The translations under genes were made by a program, and so were the position numbers. 64,000 bases of DNA, taken from the NCBI RefSeq assembly GCF_013283665.1, contig NZ_JABEKU010000001.1:2843594-2907593 (forward strand), written 5' to 3'. This DNA comes from Ensifer sesbaniae. GTDB lineage: Bacteria > Pseudomonadota > Alphaproteobacteria > Rhizobiales > Rhizobiaceae. The notes under the pieces were generated by a model that did not search any database, was not told the origin of the DNA, and saw only the letters and a program-made list of their open reading frames with translations. Shown here one piece after another: positions 51,649-59,270 of the stretch (position 1 is its first letter; each line of letters opens with the position of its first letter).

Positions 51649-51681
51649 CGCGCCTTTGTGCGCTCAACATAAGGAGAATAC

Positions 51682-51930
51682 ATGCGCGTCTTGTATTGCC
51701 ACAAGGTCAAAGACACGCGCCGGCAGGATTGCCTGGCATCGGTTGATTTCGAGATCAATCCGCACATTCGTCTTTACGGCCTGAGGCTTCTAAAGAAGCC
51801 CGACGGCGCCTTCTACATCTATGCGCCGCAAGCCAACGGCTCCCGTCGCTTGGCGACCTTCTCGCCTGAGCTTTCAGCACGCCTCACCGCTCTTGCCGTC
51901 GAATCGTACGAGGCAGCCAATGAGCGATGA
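51682..51930 (+). CDS. Prophage protein of unknown function
   Basis: 82 residues. Beta-rich middle HIRLYGLRLLKKPDGAFYIY followed by APQANGSRRLATFSPELSAR and a terminal helix. Similar short proteins precede replication genes in rhizobial prophages; the 'R-L-Y-x-x-R-L ... F-S-P-E-L' layout is recognisable but has no assigned function. AAGGAGAA precedes the ATG, and the end overlaps the next gene by 11 bp. Confidence 0.65.
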   Translation: MRVLYCHKVKDTRRQDCLASVDFEINPHIRLYGLRLLKKPDGAFYIYAPQANGSRRLATFSPELSARLTALAVESYEAANER

Positions 51931-53107
51931 CAAGCCGCGTCTTCCAAAGCCCGAGAGCCTCGAGGCGAAGTTCAAACTGATGACGCTGCTGCCGTACGAC
52001 AAGCGAGCCAAGCGCAAACACTGCCTCGTGTTCGGCTTCGTCTGTGACTGGTACCACTCCGACTACGGCAATGCGCTCGCCAGCGTTCGGCATATCGTCG
52101 CGACAATCAAAGAGCGCGATCCGGCAGGCATCGGCCTCTACACCGGCGATGTACATAGCGCCCTCGCCGATCTGGTATCGTGGGGATACCTCACGCAGAT
52201 CAAAGGGACCGGCCGCAAGGCCAGCCGCTATATCCCCGCATGGGATTTGGTTTGTGTTCATAAAACTCCGAACACAACAGCGACCGAAACTAGCATTCGG
52301 GGAAATCCGAACACAGATGTTCGGGAAAATCCGAACACAAATGGCGATAGCGTTCATAAAATGCAGAACGAAGACCCATCCACAGTACCCGTCCACGGGA
52401 CCGGGGTACATGTGGTGGGAAATATGTTCGAAGCCGCGCCGGTGGCGCCGCCTTTGGCTGGCCTTCCGGCCGCCACGGCGGGACCGGCTTCGGGAGATGG
52501 ATTCAGTGAGTTCTGGAGCGCCTGGCCCCGAAAGCACGGCAAGAAGGCGGCCGAGGCAGAGTGGCGGAAGATCGGCGCAGACCTGCGCGCCACGGTCATT
52601 AACGCAGCCGGTGTGTGGGCTGACCACTACGCCAAGCACGGCGTCGAGAAGAAGTGGATCCCCGAGCCAGCGAACTGGCTGAAGGGGGAGCGCTGGGACG
52701 AAGACTTGCCATTGATCCATGGGGACGCGAAGGGCGCCGCAATCGCCAAGGCTAAGGCCAACGCGCCGGCGAAGAAAGAAGACAAGCCACGCTGGCCGCG
52801 GGTGGTCGATATCGTCGGCAGCGGCGTCGACAACGACGGAGACTTCAGAACTAAGCTCAAGTTGGTGTTTTGTGAGCGCGACCAGCCGAAAACATGGGAA
52901 CACGTAATCACCATCGAGCATCCCAATACGGACATTCAGCGGGACGGCCAGCGCGAGTTTGGCGCCCTTTGCAGCGCCCTCGGATTGGTCGGCGTCAACG
53001 ACTCCAGCGAGCTTGAGAACCACGCCGTTGAGATCATGCCCGGGAATAAGGGCGCGCTGGAATACCGCCCCGCGCCGGCGAACGACAACATGGAGGCTGC
53101 GGCCTGA
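51920..53107 (+). CDS. Putative phage replication protein
   Basis: 395 residues. The N-terminal 100 residues look like a winged-helix DNA-binding domain (VCDWYHSDYGNALASVRHIV; DVHSALADLVSWGYLTQIKG). A linker is followed by FSEFWSAWPRKHGKKAAEAE and KKWIPEPANWLKGERWDED, a block common in phage replication-initiation or helicase-loader proteins. The C-terminal 100 residues (LKLVFCERDQPKTWEHVITI; FGALCSALGLVGV) resemble single-strand-annealing or DUF669-type proteins, so it may be a fusion. The linker repeats the unit NPNT(D/N) around residues 130-145. It overlaps the next gene by 1 bp. Confidence 0.7.
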   Translation: MSDDKPRLPKPESLEAKFKLMTLLPYDKRAKRKHCLVFGFVCDWYHSDYGNALASVRHIVATIKERDPAGIGLYTGDVHSALADLVSWGYLTQIKGTGRKASRYIPAWDLVCVHKTPNTTATETSIRGNPNTDVRENPNTNGDSVHKMQNEDPSTVPVHGTGVHVVGNMFEAAPVAPPLAGLPAATAGPASGDGFSEFWSAWPRKHGKKAAEAEWRKIGADLRATVINAAGVWADHYAKHGVEKKWIPEPANWLKGERWDEDLPLIHGDAKGAAIAKAKANAPAKKEDKPRWPRVVDIVGSGVDNDGDFRTKLKLVFCERDQPKTWEHVITIEHPNTDIQRDGQREFGALCSALGLVGVNDSSELENHAVEIMPGNKGALEYRPAPANDNMEAAA

Positions 53108-53373
53108 TGGACTCGAGAGACATGTATGAAACTATGAAGGCTGCCTTTGTTGACGCCCTCGCCGAACGCAAGCCAGAGCCTCCCATGATGCGCGTAGATG
53201 CATTCGACGCTGAAGATGAAGGCGGCGATCCCGTGCGGGTTGTCGGCGTCACCGTCGAAGACGACATGCTCAAATTCATCGTCATCGAGGAGGAGGCCGA
53301 CGGCGCCATCTACCCGATCGTCCGAACACAGATCTTCAAGAAAGGGTCCTCGGCAGAACTTACGCAACCATAG
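53107..53373 (+). CDS. Prophage protein of unknown function
   Basis: 88 residues, acidic, with a helix (DMYETMKAAFVDALAERKPE) and a beta-type second half (VVGVTVEDDMLKFIVIEEEA). It starts on the last base of the replication gene's stop (TGATGG), so it is co-translated. No family recognised. Confidence 0.55.
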   Translation: MDSRDMYETMKAAFVDALAERKPEPPMMRVDAFDAEDEGGDPVRVVGVTVEDDMLKFIVIEEEADGAIYPIVRTQIFKKGSSAELTQP

Positions 53374-53720
53374 CGTTAGCGATCATATTTTCTGCTATCA
53401 TTTCGCCCCGATGAAGCTGACTAAATGCAAAAATATTACTTGTAAAAACAATAACTTAGGTAAACAACCCAGGGAGGTAAATGGTTGAAGCACGTTTTCG
53501 CCATTTTTAGACCTGCGATTACTACCCGGCCGGCCATTTTTCATCGGCCGTGCGCGAAACGGGGCAGCGACTTAAGCCACCGCCCCGCAAACGTAGGTAT
53601 GCTTCTTGGAACTGGTGCAACAGCTCCTGACGCTTACTCTAATGACTGGAAAGGTCATTTTGGTAGCCATCGCCTTATACAGCGTCTGGAAAACGCGGTC
53701 AAAATAAGGCGCCTGAGAAA
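53374..53720. other. AT-rich prophage intergenic stretch without a convincing gene
   Basis: About 350 bp. It starts AT-rich (53380-53480), a plausible promoter or origin-like zone, and has a GGGAGG site before a 9-codon frame at 53480 and a TTG frame at 53485 that could encode 110 residues without family resemblance. It ends at the terminator hairpin of the DUF4145 gene. A short frame at 53411 (MKLTKCKNITCKNN) is Lys/Asn-rich and lacks a binding site. I claim no gene. Confidence 0.4.
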
Positions 53721-53747
53721 AGTAGCCGCGCCGCTGGTGCGGCTACT
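53721..53747 (-). terminator. Hairpin terminator of the DUF4145 gene
   Basis: AGTAGCCGC (53721-53729) and GCGGCTACT (53739-53747) form a perfect 9-bp stem with a 9-nt loop, 15 bp past the stop on the minus strand. On that strand it is followed by TTTTC, a weak T-run. Confidence 0.6.
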
Positions 53748-53762
53748 CTCCGATTCCAATTC

Positions 53763-54461
53763 TCAACTGGGTTGGTTTCGGCGCAACTCAATCTCTTTCG
53801 GCAGGGTTATAAGATAGCGAAGGAATGCGTCGCAGAACATTCTAGCCGCCTTAAGGTCTGCCCTCGTTACCTCGTCATCATGCGCGCCATCGTTGCCGAC
53901 GATCCGTATTTCCTCCGCCCAGTCGCCCAGCGCTGTCGGAATTTCGCCTGCGGTAACTAGCGACTTTATTTTCGCCGCGAGGGTACCTTTCAAATCTGGC
54001 TTCGTTGCCACCAGCGCGCGTTCAAGGCTGCGGCGATACATAGTTGCGGCGGCCTCTTCATGGCCATCCATCTTATAATTGCCCTCGGCCTGCACGAACG
54101 CTTTCTCGACATCGGCTGGGAGGTGCTCTGGGATGGTTGGCGCTTTGCCGGTGGTTTCGAATCTGGTGACGTCGTAGTTAGTAGCGGACAAATTCCTCGC
54201 TGGACCGCCGCTGATGTATTCAGTGAGGATCTGTCCAACGCCTTCCCATGTTGCCGTACCCTTCACGTCCAGCACGAATATCGACGGCCGCTCGCATCTG
54301 GTGCAAACAGCCATAAAATAGCCGTGCGTACTCCCCAGCCGGTTAGCTGGCATGTTCGGCACGCTGGCGCCTCGCATGGTCATGCTGATTTGGTTTGCAT
54401 TACATTCCACGCAATCAGCTACTATAGTTCCCATCGCACAATCCGCTTTGTTGTCACACAA
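53763..54461 (-). CDS. DUF4145 protein
   Basis: 232 residues. The N-terminus has two Cys pairs (VADCVECNANQ and AVCTRCERP), a probable zinc ribbon; the C-terminal half is the DUF4145 helical domain (EEAAATMYRRSLERALVATK; LGDWAEEIRIVGNDGAHDDE; LRYLITLPKEIELRR). DUF4145 occurs in restriction-associated and other defence-like proteins and alone in prophages, where it is suspected of a protective role. It is opposite to the phage genes, with its own terminator, as expected for an accessory cargo gene. ATG 54434 is an alternative start. Confidence 0.75.
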   Translation of the reverse strand: MCDNKADCAMGTIVADCVECNANQISMTMRGASVPNMPANRLGSTHGYFMAVCTRCERPSIFVLDVKGTATWEGVGQILTEYISGGPARNLSATNYDVTRFETTGKAPTIPEHLPADVEKAFVQAEGNYKMDGHEEAAATMYRRSLERALVATKPDLKGTLAAKIKSLVTAGEIPTALGDWAEEIRIVGNDGAHDDEVTRADLKAARMFCDAFLRYLITLPKEIELRRNQPS

Positions 54462-54668
54462 CTAAGAGTACTGCAGCGAACGCGTCAAATTGCAAGCTAC
54501 CGCTAGCGAACCACACAAACTGTTATCTTCAAGAGAAGCCTTGACGATCTTCACCGATCAACGGTTATTAAATGTAGCGTTTTTAACGCCCAACCTTATT
54601 TACTGTTTTGCGGGTAGGCCGCCAAGAACAGAGTCGCGAAAAGCGGCCGGCAACCACGTTTCCAAAAG

Positions 54669-55436
54669 GTGACATCATTGGAACATGCCAACGATAACGT
54701 GCCGGTATTTGACCGGGGCGACGCGCTGCCTTGCATCGTAGAAGATGCAACCGAGTGGCAACCGTCCCGCACCCGCATCAAGGGGCCCGGCTTAGCGGTT
54801 AAACTTGCAAACGACGGGCCGTCTCTTGAGCGGCGTATCGCGCTGCATGCCGTGTGGGCATCCTCGAACCGCTACAGCGGGCAGCACGCCAACGATAATA
54901 GCGACTGGCCGCTGGCCAAGCTCCTGCGAACCGAAAAAAACGATCACTGCCTGGCCCTGGCTGAGAGATATCGCGCCCTGCATGATGCGGCGACCTTGCC
55001 GACGCAACTCGTTGGTCGGGAAGCCGTGGATTTGTACGTCGTGCACAATGTCGATGAAGATGGCAAGAACAAGGGTCAGAAAGTAGTCACTGGCAGGAGG
55101 GCCAACATCGACACGCCCGCGACTCGTGCAACCATCACCAACGACGAGACCAAGAAACGCGCCGCTCCTATCCCGAAGAAGTGGCAGGGCGACTGGCCTC
55201 TCCTCGCCAGCATCGATGCGAAGCGTGAGCTTGCTGTCCTGCGGTATAGGCTCGCGTATGTGCCGAAGATCCTGGATGCCTTCGAGTGGGCGGTCGTGGA
55301 TGGTCTTACGCTCACCGAGATCGGCGCAGGGCTTGGCGCGGGCAGCAAGGGGGCCAAGGGCGAAGCCCGGGCTAGAATCTTTGACGGTTTCGGAATCATC
55401 GATCGCTTCTGGCGGAATAGCCAGCGAGCCGCATAG
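54669..55436 (+). CDS. Prophage protein of unknown function, possible HTH
   Basis: 255 residues from a GTG at 54669; a TTG at 54678 fits the AAAAGG site better and would remove three residues. The N-terminus repeats an HANDN motif (EHANDNVPVFD; GQHANDNSDW), also seen at the end of the replication protein (PANDNMEAAA) and common in rhizobial phage genes. The C-terminal third (AFEWAVVDGLTLTEIGAGLG; GEARARIFDGFGIIDRFW) looks like a helix-turn-helix, suggesting a late gene regulator or small DNA-binding protein. A terminator follows at 55478. Confidence 0.6.
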   Translation: MTSLEHANDNVPVFDRGDALPCIVEDATEWQPSRTRIKGPGLAVKLANDGPSLERRIALHAVWASSNRYSGQHANDNSDWPLAKLLRTEKNDHCLALAERYRALHDAATLPTQLVGREAVDLYVVHNVDEDGKNKGQKVVTGRRANIDTPATRATITNDETKKRAAPIPKKWQGDWPLLASIDAKRELAVLRYRLAYVPKILDAFEWAVVDGLTLTEIGAGLGAGSKGAKGEARARIFDGFGIIDRFWRNSQRAA

Positions 55437-55477
55437 AGGTACCCCATTTTCAAATCCCAAAGGCTAAGGGAGAGAGA

Positions 55478-55501
55478 GGGCGCTGGAAACGGCGCCCTTT
55501 T
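55478..55501 (+). terminator. Rho-independent terminator after the HTH-like gene
   Basis: GGGCGC (55478-55483) and GCGCCC (55492-55497) form a stem with loop TGGAAACG, followed by TTTTCGTTT. It ends the transcript of the gene at 54669-55436. Confidence 0.75.
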
Positions 55502-55626
55502 CGTTTGGGGAAGCTGTCACCTTCCCCTGGTGGGTGGCCGCGCGCGGTCGCTCACCGCCCCGTTGCTGCACCTCGGATGGACAGGGCGGCAAACCGATCC
55601 GGCTTCATCTCCATGTGCCGGACTTT

Positions 55627-55669
55627 AGGGCTGGAGCGCGAGTTGATGCGCGCTCCAGCCCTTTCTTTT
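55627..55669 (+). terminator. Strong rho-independent terminator
   Basis: AGGGCTGGAGCGCG (55627-55640) and CGCGCTCCAGCCCT (55649-55662) form a perfect 14-bp stem with loop AGTTGATG, followed by TTCTTTT. It separates the early region from the structural genes; with the terminator at 55478 it shields the next operon. The 200 bp between 55502 and 55711 hold no gene that I can support. Confidence 0.85.
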
Positions 55670-55711
55670 CGGACCATCCAAACGCAACTTTTAAAAATTA
55701 CAGGAGGCCAC

Positions 55712-56242
55712 GTGGCCAATTTAAACGCAGCCGTTGCCGCGCTGGAGCGCCGCATTGGCTTCCCTAAATCGCGCGCTCGGCAGGTGGCGCGCTCGCTGCA
55801 GGAGGCCGGCGCATTGCCGCTTGGTGCCCCCGGCGTCGCGCCCAAACTGGATCTTGACGACTTCGTTACGCTCGTCATTGCGCTCGCAGCAGACGTGCCC
55901 TTGCACCAGTCAGCAGACGCGGTGCGCACCTACCGTCAACTTACTCCTGGCGGCGCTGACGTATCTCGCGCACCCGCATCGGTGCCGAAGAACGCAGGTG
56001 AGGAGATCGACGCGATTTTCAGCCTGGCCGCCGACGGCAACACAGATGTCCGCGGCGTCAAGCTCGAGTTCGTAGCCAATTGGCCTGAAGTCGCCGTGCA
56101 TTGGCACGATGGGAGCATCGGCCGCTTTCGCGAGCTCGGCGCTCTTGGCGCTCATTGGAGCTCGATCGGCCACCGGCGCTCGACGAGCATCAACGTGGCT
56201 GCCCTTGCCGACGCTATCAAAGAAACTTTCACAGGAGCCTGA
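55712..56242 (+). CDS. Prophage protein of unknown function
   Basis: 176 residues from a GTG at 55712, chosen for its perfect AGGAGG 4 bp upstream; in-frame upstream codons lie within the terminator and are untranslated. The N-terminal 80 residues are helical (LNAAVAALERRIGFPKSRAR, QVARSLQEAGALPLG, VTLVIALAADVPLHQSADAV) like phage DNA-packaging or HTH adaptor proteins, and the C-terminal half is beta-rich (VRGVKLEFVANWPEVAVHWH). No family named. Two bp before the next gene. Confidence 0.65.
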   Translation: MANLNAAVAALERRIGFPKSRARQVARSLQEAGALPLGAPGVAPKLDLDDFVTLVIALAADVPLHQSADAVRTYRQLTPGGADVSRAPASVPKNAGEEIDAIFSLAADGNTDVRGVKLEFVANWPEVAVHWHDGSIGRFRELGALGAHWSSIGHRRSTSINVAALADAIKETFTGA

Positions 56243-56244
56243 GA

Positions 56245-56826
56245 ATGGTTTTCAAGAAATCACCGACCGCCACCGAGACCTTCCGCGTGCCGAGCCTTGG
56301 CGAAGTCGATCAAGACTACCGAGAGATCGAGCAGAAGATTGCTGGCCTGCGCAACGACCAGTCGACAACGGCTCGCGAAATTCTCGAGTTGGAGCATGAC
56401 TTGCGAGCGCGGCAAGCCCCCTCCATGCGTTCCGGCGTCGCGGCTCTGCTTGGAGAAGTCGTCGACATCACCTTGGAGCAGCGGCCTGCGCGATTGGCAG
56501 AACTCCGCAAGCATGCTGGTGATATCGAGGGCGCGATTGAAATCCTCCAGCGCCGACTCTCCGAACGCCGCGATCGAGCCAGCGCCGCTGTCCGCGCTGC
56601 GGCCAAGGCTGAGTATGGCCGCCGCGTGAAGGCAGTTGCCGAAGCGCTACAGCAAGCAAATGCAGCCCACCTGGAACTGATCGACATCGTCGACCAATTC
56701 GAGCGTGAGGGCGTCTCTTGGAGTGCACTCGGCCCAATGCAGCCGAACTTCCTGGGGAGCGCATACGACGGCCACGTCCAGCGCTACATCAAGGAAGCTA
56801 AGGAGGCTGGCTACTATGGCAATTGA
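56245..56826 (+). CDS. Prophage coiled-coil protein
   Basis: 193 residues, mostly helical with strong heptad pattern from residues 20 to 140 (YREIEQKIAGLRNDQSTTAR; ELEHDLRARQ; ARLAELRKHAGDIEGAIEIL). Probably a structural or scaffold-like phage protein, judging by its position just before the prohead protease. AGGAG precedes ATG 56245. It overlaps the next small gene by 11 bp. Confidence 0.65.
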   Translation: MVFKKSPTATETFRVPSLGEVDQDYREIEQKIAGLRNDQSTTAREILELEHDLRARQAPSMRSGVAALLGEVVDITLEQRPARLAELRKHAGDIEGAIEILQRRLSERRDRASAAVRAAAKAEYGRRVKAVAEALQQANAAHLELIDIVDQFEREGVSWSALGPMQPNFLGSAYDGHVQRYIKEAKEAGYYGN

Positions 56827-56995
56827 ACGCGCCACCAAGAAGACCACCAAGGCAACGCGTAGCGTGACCCTCCCTGGCAAGCGGGCCGCCCACATGACCA
56901 CCGACCCAGTCGACATCGCCCGCGAACTGCGGGCCAAATCTCGCCTGGGACAACGCGAGGCAAAGCTGGCTGCGGCGGAGGAAAAGCTGAAGTGA
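56816..56995 (+). CDS. Small basic prophage protein
   Basis: 59 residues, Lys/Arg/Ala-rich (MAIERATKKTTKATRSVTLP; LRAKSRLGQREAKLAAAEEK). AAGGAGG lies 10 bp before the ATG, and its stop overlaps the GTG of the protease gene (GTGA), so it is clearly translated. No family known; it could be a DNA- or head-associated peptide. Confidence 0.65.
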   Translation: MAIERATKKTTKATRSVTLPGKRAAHMTTDPVDIARELRAKSRLGQREAKLAAAEEKLK

Positions 56996-57510
56996 CGGAG
57001 AAAATCAGCGGCTATGCGGCTACGTTCTCCGCGCCAACCGTTATCGCCGGTGAGTTTCGCGAGCAGTTGGCGCCAGGCTGCTTCGCGCGCACCCTGAAAG
57101 AGAACCCCGACGTTCTTGCCATACTCGATCATGACTTCGGCCGTATCCTTGGTCGCACAACGGCCGGCACGCTTGAGCTAAAGGAGGACCGCATCGGGCT
57201 ATGGTTCAGCCTGCTGCCTGATCCTACAACTCCAAGCGGTCAGGAAGCGATAGGCACGGTGCGCCGTGGCGACGTCAAGGGATGCAGCTTCTCATTCCGA
57301 GTGCGGGCTGAGCGATGGGAGGACGGTGGCGATCGACTGCCCCTTCGCATCCTCGAAGACGTGGACCTGTACGAGGTGACGCTCACTGCGGTACCGGCCT
57401 ACCCAACCACTACGGCCAGCCTGTGCGTCGAAGGCCCGGACACCACAGCGTCAGCGCTGCGAGTAAGGGCCGAGGCCGCGATGAAAGCCCGCGGCATCCC
57501 ACTCGTCTGA
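56992..57510 (+). CDS. HK97-family prohead protease (peptidase S78)
   Basis: 172 residues from a GTG. Family features: ISGYAATFSAPTVIAGEFRE at the start, catalytic His in AILDHDFGRILGRT, catalytic Ser in VKGCSFSFRV, and LRILEDVDLYEVTLTAVPAY near the end. The enzyme cleaves scaffold and capsid in prohead maturation. In intact phages a major capsid gene follows; here the next gene is a small terminase, so capsid and portal are lost or elsewhere. Confidence 0.9.
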   Translation: MTEKISGYAATFSAPTVIAGEFREQLAPGCFARTLKENPDVLAILDHDFGRILGRTTAGTLELKEDRIGLWFSLLPDPTTPSGQEAIGTVRRGDVKGCSFSFRVRAERWEDGGDRLPLRILEDVDLYEVTLTAVPAYPTTTASLCVEGPDTTASALRVRAEAAMKARGIPLV

Positions 57511-57676
57511 CCGGGAGGGGGCGGAGTCATCCTTCCGACAGCGGGAGCCAGCTACCGGTCGTGCCCAATCGCGTAGATTCGGCATGCCCCGGTTGAGAAA
57601 ATATTCAGCCGGCACGCAAGGCCAAGCGTTCAGGGGTTTTCGGCCCATCGCTGCCCCATAAAGATGGAGAAAAACG

Positions 57677-58018
57677 GTGGCAAAATCACCAAAACCGCCG
57701 CCGCACCTGCGGCCAGCTACGCAGAAATGGTGGCGATCTGTGCTCGGGGAATTCGAGCTCCATGGCCATCACGTGCGCCTGCTTCAACTGGCCGCCGAAG
57801 CGTGGGATCAGGCACAGGGTGCTCGCGAGGTTCTTGATCGAGACGGTCAGACTTTCACCGACCGGTTTGGACAACCCAAGGAGCGGCCTGAAGTCGGAAT
57901 CATGCAAAACGCTCGCATCGCCTTCGCGAGGTTGCTGCGCGAACTCGCCCTTGACGGCGTCGATGCTCCAGAAGCCCCGCGTGCTCCGCGTACCGCCGAT
58001 TACGGAAGCCGGCGCTGA
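57677..58018 (+). CDS. Phage terminase small subunit, P27-like
   Basis: 113 residues from a GTG with GGAG upstream. P27-family pattern: PPPHLRPATQKWWRSVLGEF, ELHGHHVRLLQLAAEAWDQA, GQTFTDRFGQPKERPEVGIM, and ARIAFARLLRELALDG. It recognises phage DNA for packaging with a large terminase, whose gene is not in the window. Its stop overlaps the next ATG. The 166 bp before it show no gene. Confidence 0.85.
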   Translation: MAKSPKPPPHLRPATQKWWRSVLGEFELHGHHVRLLQLAAEAWDQAQGAREVLDRDGQTFTDRFGQPKERPEVGIMQNARIAFARLLRELALDGVDAPEAPRAPRTADYGSRR

Positions 58019-58293
58019 TGCCTGTTCGATATCGCAAGAACAGGAAGCGCTCTACGGATGGTCTCAACGAATGGGAGGCTGTCTTTTCGACAGGCTACGA
58101 TCTGCTTTGGGAGTTGCAGATGTCAGGTGTCGAGACGGATGAATATGGTCAGCCCCCGCTGGATGTTACAGAGGCCGCATGGCGACGGCTAGGCGAGGCC
58201 TATATGGATCTCCCGCGGCATCCGGACCTCGACGAGCCGTGGGCACTCCAAACCTTTGGAACTCCATGGTCAAGGCGAAGATCAAAAAGGTAG
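58018..58293 (+). CDS. Prophage protein of unknown function
   Basis: 91 residues, Trp-rich (NEWEAVFSTGYDLLWELQMS; VTEAAWRRLGEAYMDL; DEPWALQTFGTPW). It is coupled to the terminase by an ATG/TGA overlap, a position usually held by small DNA-packaging partners. Its last 12 bp overlap the 3' end of the opposite membrane gene. Confidence 0.6.
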   Translation: MPVRYRKNRKRSTDGLNEWEAVFSTGYDLLWELQMSGVETDEYGQPPLDVTEAAWRRLGEAYMDLPRHPDLDEPWALQTFGTPWSRRRSKR

Positions 58294-59133
58294 ACCATGT
58301 TTTCTGGTGGGCTCCCAGATTTGATCGCTTTCAAGGTCGTACCGCTCAATCAGCTCGTCTCGGATCTGGTGTAGGCCCGTCAGAAAGAGTGCTGCCGATA
58401 TCTCGCGGCGAACAATGTGCAACGGTACATCGTTAGTCGCGCCTCTGGCGAATGCAAACAAGGCAGAAGCGCGTGCGTATATTTCGGCCTCGCCAAGTAT
58501 TAACGCCTCAACATTATGCGCATGCACCCAGGCTTCGGGTCGACTGTGGTCGTTGCTTAACCCGCCAAGTTTTGAGGCTTGGAGTTGGATGGAGATAATA
58601 AGACGAGAGTAATATTTGCGCTCGAACTCAGTGCTGAACTCCACCATTTCCTTCAAGTTTGAAAGCACGTCCGCAGAATAGCTATCGAATTTTGGCAAAA
58701 CCGCAATCTTCGGTAGAAAATTATCCTGACATTGGCCAAGAACTTCTAACAAAGCCTGGCTTCGTTGCCTAGCAGTCTCGCCCAGCACTCCGAGCGATAG
58801 CGGCAGAACCGCCCTTGCAGCAGCCCTTTTCGCCTCGCGCCGTTCCCGTTCATGCCGTTCCACTTGGGCAAGTTGCAGTTTAGTGGAACTGCGAGATTGA
58901 AGCACCTGCAGCTTTATTGCCCTCAGTGTCCAGTAGGCAGCTCCCAGTGCGACAAGTGCACCTATGAACGTCTGGTAGTCGTACAGCCACTTGAACCGGC
59001 CTAACCATCCCACGACACCATCAAAGGTGCCCACCCATCCGAGGTCGCAGCCCATACGGACGGCCTCTATGCAAACCGCGAGGATGAAGATGCCAGCAGC
59101 TATGCCGACGAGGAAGTGTTGTCTGTAGGTCAT
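58282..59133 (-). CDS. Accessory membrane protein inserted on the opposite strand
   Basis: 283 residues. Two N-terminal membrane helices (FLVGIAAGIFILAVCIEAVR; FIGALVALGAAYWTLRAI) are followed by a basic coiled-coil stretch (STKLQLAQVERHERERREAK) and a helical cytosolic domain. No family is recognised. It is the only minus-strand gene in the packaging/tail region and looks like a cargo ('moron') gene with its own promoter; lysogenic conversion or phage exclusion roles are possible but not shown. Confidence 0.6.
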   Translation of the reverse strand: MTYRQHFLVGIAAGIFILAVCIEAVRMGCDLGWVGTFDGVVGWLGRFKWLYDYQTFIGALVALGAAYWTLRAIKLQVLQSRSSTKLQLAQVERHERERREAKRAAARAVLPLSLGVLGETARQRSQALLEVLGQCQDNFLPKIAVLPKFDSYSADVLSNLKEMVEFSTEFERKYYSRLIISIQLQASKLGGLSNDHSRPEAWVHAHNVEALILGEAEIYARASALFAFARGATNDVPLHIVRREISAALFLTGLHQIRDELIERYDLESDQIWEPTRKHGLPF

Positions 59134-59222
59134 AGTGAACGATCACTGATTCGCGCAGAAATTGTCCAGACGACCGCGCTATAGCACGCGACAAGCGCGC
59201 ACTAATTCACAAGGAAACTCAA

Positions 59223-59270
59223 ATGACTAAACGAACGAACGCCACTTGTGGGCGGGCGGTGGAGGCCTGA
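59223..59270 (+). other. 15-codon frame upstream of the tape measure gene, possible deletion scar
   Basis: ATGACTAAACGAACGAACGC starts a frame of 15 codons (MTKRTNATCGRAVEA) with AAGGAAA upstream, ending in a stop that overlaps the ATG of the tape measure gene. Such coupling normally belongs to a full-length tail gene. The short frame may be the joined start and end of that gene after an internal deletion. Confidence 0.4.

Larger units (their letters stand above)
50757..51681. other. 925-bp stretch without a convincing gene; probable chromosome-prophage transition
   Basis: It holds an AT-rich patch with a hairpin (GCAACCTC/GAGGTTGC, 50866-50886), a GC-rich stretch (50920-51200) whose open frames have arginine-rich or biased composition and no ribosome binding sites, a good terminator at 51306-51331, and inverted repeats GTGGGAC (51564-51570)/GTCCCAC (51613-51619) and 51625-51648 before the first prophage-like gene. 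No tRNA, integrase or clear attachment core was found, so the exact boundary cannot be set. Confidence 0.5.

Noticed and set aside
53485-53817. TTG-started frame of 110 codons after a GGGAGG site
   Set aside because: It reads through the terminator and into the DUF4145 gene on the other strand, with no family resemblance.
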